From contig NC_060259.1 in the NCBI RefSeq assembly GCF_921293095.1, positions 5,518,001 to 5,582,000 on the forward strand: a stretch of DNA of 64,000 nt. The letters run 5' to 3'. Below are positions 56,906-64,000 of the stretch, piece by piece; within the stretch, counting starts at the first letter, position 1, and every line of letters starts with the position of its first letter. A program made the translations under genes and the position numbers. The notes beneath the pieces are model-generated. The model was given only the letters and a program-made list of their open reading frames with translations. It was not told where the DNA came from and made no database searches. This stretch comes from Ischnura elegans. Lineage: Eukaryota > Arthropoda > Insecta > Odonata > Coenagrionidae.

Positions 56906-57907
56906 AACTTAAAAATAGCGTACATTTGTTGTTCTTAAACTATAGAAGCGGTAAAAATGTCAATTTTTTTTTCGTTAAATAGTTTATAATTTCCTCCGAG
57001 TCCACACTCCAACAAGAGGATTACATTTGGTTACCTAAAATAATCCTCAAAATATCTCTTCCTCCACGAAAAATTTCCTCTTCCTCGATCGGGAGGAAGT
57101 ATTCTGGCTTCAGAAACGAGAGAGAGTTTTTTTTCTTTCTCCCTTCTCCTATACTCCCTACTCGGAGGAGGATCACGAGACTTTCTCTCGGAGTTCCTCC
57201 TTGAGGAGGTGAGTGTTTTAAGAGGAAAACAAAACTCCCAAACCCTGCGTAATGGGACACTAGCTGGACGTCCGCTGGACATCCGAGATAGGACAGTGTG
57301 CGGACGGATGGCCAGGACAGCCGGCGGATGTCCTCTGGCTGTCCTGAAAATCCGCGGACACTGAGAGGACGCGACGGACGCGCAGCGGACGTCCTCTGGC
57401 AATGATGTGCTGTGTGGGTTGTTTTCGTACTGTCGATGAAGCAAGCTTGTGCTTCATATATTAAGCTCGAATGTTAATTTCTAACCAATTCACTTAACTA
57501 GTTAAATATTCATCACTTATGCTACTATTATTTAATTAAAATAAAGCAGATATCATTTTATTTTTGGCTATTATTCCATTTTTCAATACTTGATTATGTT
57601 ACTTTAACCTCAGAAAAACAATTCGACATCGCAATGCGCACGTTTTCAGGGTTGCAATACCGAATAGCTCGGCCTCGAAGACCGCGTAATATTATAGCAA
57701 GCCTACCGGTTGCAATTCGCCGTTCAGAATAGTGAATTGCAACGGGCCTATGCTATTCTGAGAATGACGTCTTCCGGTGTAGTAAAAACACGAATTGCAA
57801 CCGTTCTGAATACCAAATAGCATAGGCGTTGCAATACGCTATATTATAGCAACATCGGTTGCAATATCGAAGAATAGCATAATGCTATTCCATCCAGAAT
57901 AGCAGCC

Positions 57908-58971
57908 CAAGATTATAACAATGAAATATACATAAACCTTTATAAAAATATAGGAAATAAAACCTTTCATAGGTCATTATAGGTACCTACATGTGTGAAT
58001 AGCTTTCTATGACTAAACTGTTGATTTGACTCACAATGATACCATATTATGATAGACTTTAGTAAAGTAAAACCATGTTATTACTTCTGTTATTACCATT
58101 ATGTCATTGCTTCTGCTTTAATTAGCCCATAATGAGTTTTCTTCTGAAGTTTCTAACCATTAGACCATTTAAAAACTTCTTAACTATATACACAGCTTTT
58201 TCGCAATAGGATGGACAAGATTTGTGAACCATTTATTTAGTGCAGCTAAAGGATCTCAGTCCACATGTGAGGAAGAACAGGGACACAGATGAACCCAATC
58301 TTGACAGTGAAATTGCATGGATTCCATGATGTAAAAACTAATAACAAAATTAAACATTCAGCATAAAATTTCCTTATGTTGGTACATTGATTTTTCAGGT
58401 TTTAAATAAAATTTTGCCTGAATGATTGTTATTTTTAAATTTGCTTACTTGGAGTACAACTACGGTAATAAAACATGATTGCATCCCAAAATATGTTTGA
58501 TTTCGAACAATACTTTCTGGGATATTGATTTAATTTCAAACATAGCACAAGCATGCATTTTAGTTTCCTTGCATACGCATGGTCGGATTTGAATGCTCAT
58601 ATAATTACCGGAATAGCTGGGAGAAGTCTAAAAAAAGTTTCCATTTAAAACAGGTTGCGTACACAAAAGGAACTCTGAAGTATATGTTGAATCAACCTAT
58701 TCAGAAATTAATAGGCAAAAATATTTCAAGTGAAATAGAAAAATCAACTAATAAACACAGATTTTTTCTTATTGAAAAAAAGTAGGAACGTTTAATGAAA
58801 ATAAGTATCAATATTAATGAATTACTAAATAGCAACAAGTTTTTAATCCTATGGTTTTTTATAAAGTCTCATTACAGCTGTATGCAGTTCATGTGAAAAA
58901 GAGCAAAATAAAGGGATATTACCGAGAAAATACAGACATCTGTGAATTTTCAGGGAGGTTTATGGTTTTCA
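57908..58971. other. No recognisable gene; contains an exon-like block
   Basis: 58249-58330 reads DLSPHVRKNRDTDEPNLDSE then IAWIP and a stop, and has a homologue at 60261-60340. An open frame at 58579-58785 (+) is Lys-rich and unrecognised. Confidence 0.35.
58249..58330 (+). other. Terminal-exon-like block, copy 1
   Basis: The frame ends ..LDSEIAWIP-stop. Compared with 60261-60340 (..PDSEIVWIP-stop) about 14 of 25 residues agree, including N-R, D-E and D-S-E-I, with no frameshift. This looks like a duplicated final exon of an unknown gene. An AG lies at GTGCAG just upstream. Confidence 0.35.
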
Positions 58972-59638
58972 ATAGGGTGGTTTCCTTCATCAAAGAAAAC
59001 GAAAGGCATTGATTGCGATTCGTTACCCACCATTAGTGTATTCATAATATACAAATTATTTTGTTTTAGAAATACCGGGATAGACGAATGGCAATGGTCC
59101 ATTTTTATCCTCATTTGAAAAGGGCCAGATTGGCGCCCATGCGATGCCACTCCACGTGACGTCACAGGGACGTAGTTTCTATACGAGAAGATAGGAGTTA
59201 TACGTCGTCTGAGGTTACCATTGCATACATGAGGCGCAGAGCTCAGGGAAACATGTCTTAACAATCACTTATTAAAACTGGCTAAGGTCGGAAAGTTTTC
59301 CTCGTTTGATAAGTTATTAATAATCCTTATTTAAGCCAAGCGCTACCAGTCAGCAGGGTACTAGGCTATCCGCTAGCAGCCTGCGTCGTATCACAGCTAA
59401 GCCTCGCCTCAAGGTCACCTCGCAGGGCGGGAGGGGGAACCAGAAATACGTCACGCGGAGAGACTTCCCGACATTCATACTTAAGCGTCGCGTTTTCGCG
59501 CGCTTGAAAATTTTCACTTTTCATTTAATCGCGAAAAATAGATATCGTCATTTAAAAATCTAAAAGCGTGAAATACGTACTCCAGGAGTAATAATCTTTC
59601 GATTTAGGCAATAAAAAAATAATAGGAAACCACCCTAT
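58972..59638. mobile_element. 667-bp MITE, ends ATAGGGTGGTTTCCT, TCA duplication
   Basis: Inverted ends ATAGGGTGGTTTCCT / AGGAAACCACCCTAT are flanked by TCA at 58969-58971 and 59639-59641. The interior has a GTGACGTCAC site at 59156, a CGCG-rich stretch (59480-59510) and no convincing gene. A related half-copy lies at 151-420. A 3-bp duplication fits PIF/Harbinger-type mobilisation. Confidence 0.8.
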
Positions 59639-59731
59639 TCACCTCTGATTATTTCAAAGAGACTAAATTCATAGCATCATTAAATATGGAAAACATTTAC
59701 CTCAATGTTTTCTGCAGTTGCAACGTCTATA

Positions 59732-60051
59732 ACTTAAAGTTATAAGGCATTCAACATACTGCCAAGAGAGGTGAAACTAAAAGACACTAATAATTTAAAA
59801 AAAACGATCCAGAAATGGTTGCGTAGGAAACCCCTATATTCTTTTGAAGAATACATGTCTGGGGACTTCACAGGTCTTTGTGACTAATGGGCCAATTATT
59901 ATTTTAATATGTGATCTTTTTGTTTTTCATGTAGTGATCCTTTTCATTGTTTGTAAGTGTATATTGTATATATATGTATTATTTTTGACAATGTCTATTG
60001 TGATTTGTATCATTTAACGACTAATAAATTGATTGATTGATTGATTGATTG
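59732..60051 (+). pseudogene. LINE 3' end with TTGA tail
   Basis: The frame reads SYKAFNILPREVKLKDTNNL, KKTIQKWLRRKPLYSFEEYM, then a stop at 59887. This is the ORF2 C-terminus of non-LTR retrotransposons ('..lYn.lP.eik......FK..lk..L....fYs..Ey'). A 150-bp 3' UTR with TATATATGTATTATTT follows and ends in AATAAATTGATTGATTGATTGATTGATT, a simple-repeat tail typical of jockey/CR1-type LINEs. Heavily 5'-truncated. Confidence 0.75.
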
Positions 60052-60260
60052 GTTACTTTACAAAGTCAACAGAGAGGCAATTGTCACTTCTAGAATACAA
60101 AAAAGTGCAGGTTTTAATCTGAAAAATTATTGCATAGTCAAGGGATACCTTTCCAGAAAATTACCATTCCATTATGACTTATTCCAGTCTTTTTATGGAA
60201 TGAGACCAGCTGAAAATTCCAATGAGAGGGTCTCTTTATGTTTGTGTATTGTATTTTAAT

Positions 60261-60340
60261 AGATCTCAGTGTACAGGTGCAGAAGAACAGGGAGAAAGAT
60301 GAACACCATCCTGATAGTGAAATTGTATGGATTCCATGAA
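60261..60340 (+). other. Terminal-exon-like block, copy 2
   Basis: After an acceptor-like TTGTATTTTAATAG the frame reads DLSVQVQKNREKDEHHPDSE then IVWIP and stops. It is homologous to 58249-58330. The surrounding sequence shows weaker similarity (ATCTCAGT, AGAAGAACAGGGA.A.AGATGAAC), so the duplication spans only about 100 bp. Confidence 0.35.
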
Positions 60341-60359
60341 TGGCATTCATAATGTTATG

Positions 60360-63300
60360 GACGCAGTCACATCAAAAGAGGTATTTCCAATTCTAACCAC
60401 TAAAATTTTTCCACCTAGACCACTTTCCAGATGTTTTCTGGTTTAAGTTACACACATTTTATCAAACTTATTAGGTATATCTGGTGATCCCTGTCCATTT
60501 GTGGTACATATTGCCATACATGTACCTTCAAGTGGAATAATGGTTCCCGAGTTTACAAAAGTGTCCATTTCACTTTTGTGAATCTTGTTGAGTTGTGCTC
60601 ATGGATGCCGCATCAAAACAAAAGCAAATATGTTTGTCTCCTTCATGTCTTGAGTAAGAAAGCAAAGTGATGAAGTCTCAATGGTCACTATTCGCACATT
60701 CCTCTTTCCATTCCATTCCTGTCAATAAAATACCAATGAAGCTTAGCCAATCATTGCTTTCCAGTTGCATTGAACATGGAAACCACCCATTTTTCCTCTT
60801 TATTATGACAATCTGCGCATTCACAGAACACGTCAATGGAGAGGAATGGAACGGAAAAAGGAGCATATAAACACTGCCTTGGAGATAAATGAATTGGAAA
60901 ACAAAAAAATAAAGTGAAGAGAAAGACCGGCATATAAGCAGATAAGTAATTTGATTTGAAGTTCTAAATTAAATGATGAAGATAAAATTTGTGGGTAGGC
61001 ACATTGAGACCTCCAAAAACAGACATCTCTAAACAGTGAACATATCTATTAGCTGGCATTTTTTAGACCTTGGCAGTAGAGTCTTGCGGAACCAATGCCT
61101 CCACAAAGTACACACTCTTAATCCTTTCGCTGCAGCACTAATGACTCTAAGCAATACTCTGTGGAGGATAGCAAAATGAAAGAAGTCTCCTTCAACAAGT
61201 CACCACTCATATTAACTGACTTGTAAATTTTTTTAGGTTTTCTTCATACTGAAGGTCAGGCTATGCTATGTCCATTACCTTTTAAACTATTAGTGGAAAT
61301 ACCTAAAAGGACCAACAGCGCCAATTTGGCAAAGCCAAGATTACCATCAACTACTGCTCTTATTATCTCCATGATATAAATTAATATTTTAATTAGGTTC
61401 CATCATTCATAATTTGAGTAGATTTCAGTATTTTTATTGCTAAATACATTACTTAGTCCACGAATATTACAATTCTGAGATAGTAGTTTTTTGACATTGT
61501 GCTTGGATAGAATTTAGTGAATTGGTATTAGTGATGCCATCCATGTCAGTTGGAACCTTTTGTGCACATTGTTGCCACACTACACTTCTTAGATGCATCT
61601 GATCTCTCAATTAAGGTCTTATTGTTTCAGCGAGTTGCGCAATTTTTGAACACTAGCATTTGGGGAAGAGCTTGGATGTTGGGCTGACTGCGTGAATTAC
61701 GATGGCTGCATTTACAAACTTACTGGTGATAATGTTGCACCAATGTGCACTCAAATGGCAATATCCCATGTGAAATTCCTCTTAAATATTTGATATTTCC
61801 ATCCCAATGCTGAAAGTATCATCATGCATTAATGAAATGAGAAGAATACCAGCCTCTGTAAATGCTTGACTAGTGAAAACAATGAAATTTGTTATCTAGA
61901 CATTCTTACTTTCAGAAATTTATACATTTCCACAGTGAACACTCACTGGAAATAAATAAAAGTTAATTAAAGCCAATTTTTTAGTTTTTAGAAATTCATT
62001 TTATCTTAGACAATAGAAAGAAATGCGATTAGAGGTATTGATTATCTTAATGGAAACAGTCATGACCAACTGGTAGTTTGTGTTCATGGCAGTCTTTTAC
62101 ATACAAATCAAGAAGGTTAAAATGGTCCCGCTTCAGCAAAAGAGATAGAACAGGCCACAAAGATTGTTGTAACGTGTAAAGTTAATAGAGAGGAACTTTG
62201 CCTCACTTTTTATGTCAAAACAAACATTTCACTAAAACATGTATCTAGTTTATGGCTGATTTTCTTAGATAAAGATGTAAAAGTAGAAAACACACATTTT
62301 AGAGCCAAAGGTATTTATGGGGATTATCTATGTAGAGAATTTAGATGATGCAAAAAATATCCAAGTGAATGTAACATGGGAAAATTTTTGGTGAATTACA
62401 TTTCGTGGACACTTACATTAAGAAACCACTCTCTACAGATGATGTATTTATATCAATTTTGATGGTAAATATTCATTCCTCAAGACTTCTCCATTGGAAG
62501 TTTACCCTTCTGCAATAGCTTACAATAATTTGATCAAAAATTGTATTTTGTGCAATCAATAGTTGTAGATATAAACACCTATGTAGAAATTAATTATCAC
62601 AAAACACACTGCTCTTCCATGCAGCATATGTTTTCAAAACAGGACAATTTTGGTCAGGAGTACTGGCCGACGAGAAAATATCTGCATAGCAATTGAGCCT
62701 CATTGAGCTGAGACTAGGAAAACAGATAAATGTAAATACAATCTGGTAATTTCTCGTATTTAAAGCCAAAAACTTTACCTGAAACAGGAATACCTCTAGT
62801 TCACACAGAGAACAAGGAGTAAAAGAAATTCCTGCCACCATAAAATATTCTATTAACATAGCTAAGTTCATTGTTGACTTCATAATAGTGGCAGTTCTGG
62901 GAGTGAAAAATAACACTACCAAGCAAAGGTTGTCGTTGGTACCATCAAGTGAACGTTTTGGCAGGATTCAGAAATAGGATGGGGGTTGAGGTGCAGAGAA
63001 ATTATGTAATATCGTAATATCTTCAGTAATAAATAACTATCAAAGACATTTTTGTCTTCACTATAAAAGCATATTACATTTACTGAACTACCTGAGTTAC
63101 TAGCGGTCATAGAACAAACTATGAGCCGAAGTTAAACTTTCTAATAAATGCATAGACCTTAACCTTCATGAAAATGAGTTTTGAGGTGACTCCAAATGCG
63201 TGGAAATATTTCCTACCCCTTTTAAATAAAACATATTAATAATTTATAATAAACATTTCCATCATATTATCAATGAAAATAAGTGAATAATTCACAAAAG

Positions 63301-64000
63301 TTACAAAAAAATAGAAGAAATATACGATAAGCCAAAATGACATATCATTGGTAGTCCAAACATGCGGTCATTCTCGTATTAATGGTCAGAATTTTCACTA
63401 ACCCTTCCAGTACTGTAACCATGTTAATTCATGAATTCAATGTCAAACAGCCAATAAAAACAATAGCATTCTACATTTAACTCATCACTAATGCAGCAAT
63501 GGTGGTGGCTGGCAGCTGGCCATTAGGATTGGTTCCCATGCAATTAAGAATTTGTGAAAACAACTTCTATTTTGAAAACGAAGTGGGAGTATTAGAGGCC
63601 TCTGAAAGACAAACATTCATTTCCAGCAAAGAAAAACAGATCCCTGAATCAAGATTTGAGACTCTGACTGGGAATAACTGAACACTTCATCGAAACATTT
63701 TGTGGGCATAGACACACATGACCCCAACTTCTGACACAGAAAAGACTTCCCAACCAGAAAACAAGCATGGTAACAAAGGAAATTTAAACAAATTTCTTGG
63801 AAAGCTATGGCTGTCAAAGGAACTTGAGGATTAGCCCACAAAAGAAGCTTTTAAAAAAAAAAAACAAGAAAGGAGCTACAGCTGATTACGAGGTGGAATC
63901 GCAGACAGAGAAACATATGTAATTCACTGGTACCTCATGGCAGCAACTGACAACAGATGATAGATACATTTCCAAACTCAGGCATACACAAGCGGAACTT
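60360..64000. other. No recognisable feature
   Basis: AT-rich sequence. The longest open frame (62922-62590, minus, 110 codons) shows Cys-rich spots but no family resemblance and may be chance. No inverted ends, target duplications or strong splice pairs were seen. It may be host intron or old repeat DNA. Confidence 0.35.

Larger units (their letters stand above)
52897..57418 (-). mobile_element. CCC-type element E (word GGACATCC), TT duplication
   Basis: Ends CCCACACAGCACA / TGTGCTGTGTGGG are inverted, and TT is duplicated at 52895-52896 and 57419-57420, judged against the empty site in copy 2. Left end 52905-53075 and right end 57240-57405 are built from GGACATCC / GGACGTCC / TGTCCGC words. 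The minus strand carries two homologous C-terminal exons (53322-53213 and 54787-54684). A GTTAGCAAC-type repeat block (56580-56900) and a TCCTCC-rich block (56990-57230) lie near the 5' side of the gene. 4.5 kb in all, the most gene-bearing member of its group here. Confidence 0.9.
51387..57907 (+). mobile_element. GGCTGCTATTC element, copy 3 (best ends), invaded by E
   Basis: It runs from GGCTGCTATTCTGGAT to ATCCAGAATAGCAGCC, flanked by CCAAG on both sides (sharing one base with each end). Without E (52897-57418) it is about 2.0 kb. Left subterminal region has ATAGCATATGCTATT and GTTGCAA; the right one (57640-57907) has five or more GTTGCAAT words and GAATAGCATAATGCTATTC. An 80-codon frame starts at ATGAAGCGTAGTAATAAT (51468) and is kept in copy 2 up to the copia insertion. 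A splice-like ATGGCTTCAGGCAGGTGGG follows at about 51756. No known transposase domain was seen; it is probably non-autonomous. Confidence 0.85.

Noticed and set aside
62590-62922. 110-codon minus-strand frame as a host gene exon
   Set aside because: No splice sites with matching phase, no homology I recognise, and its composition equals the flanks.

Overview
The window looks like intergenic DNA of an arthropod, probably an insect. It is AT-rich, introns have GT-AG ends and the short exons carry no bacterial signals. It is packed with transposons of insect-type families: a copia LTR element, a P-element/THAP transposase, piggyBac, pogo and gypsy fragments, and LINE tails. I cannot name the species. 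I see no rRNA, tRNA or CRISPR array and no certain host gene; most unassigned stretches look like old, unrecognisable transposon or intron sequence.

Layout. 1-4816: TATAC-word repeats at both ends enclose minus-strand exons (1572-2624) resembling the C-terminal part of DUF4806-type proteins. 6600-11700: an old THAP-bearing element carrying a complete but decayed piggyBac-like element (8292-10907, TTAA on both sides). 11776-12050: word repeat and a long hairpin. 12881-13806: decayed RNase-H-like transposon gene between inverted duplicated arms. 17000-19300: diverged repeats and a 27-bp minisatellite. 19367-24214: the best gene in the window, a minus-strand P-element-like transposase. Its THAP exon, four symmetric small exons and large catalytic exon join without a stop into 788 codons, with a likely further C-terminal exon downstream. 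24576-28545: a Harbinger-like MITE, a gypsy RT scrap, and a piggyBac pseudogene split by a second THAP element.

28830-57907 is dominated by three copies of a ~2-kb element with GGCTGCTATTCTGGAT ends. The second copy (30881-50486) was entered by a young copia element (31133-43490, GCAAT target duplication). The copia pol gene was then hit by a TA-flanked MITE (33612-33985) and by two elements of one unusual kind, A (34732-36788) and B (36845-42169). B contains C (38232-41595), and C contains the end of another, D. The third copy contains E (52897-57418).

A, B, C and E share one design: CCC...GGG inverted ends, a 2-bp AA/TT target duplication, and ends a few hundred bp long built from one drifting 8-12 nt word that differs between families. 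One-sided ends of the same style lie at 602, 11776, 29864, 39153 and 49524. E and the D fragment carry exons for a shared C-terminal motif (...W..HAK.R) that also resembles the exons near position 1600. This group is the main candidate for an undescribed system here.

57908-64000 holds duplicated terminal-exon-like segments, a MITE with TCA duplication (58972-59638), a LINE 3' end with a TTGA tail, and several kb with nothing recognisable.
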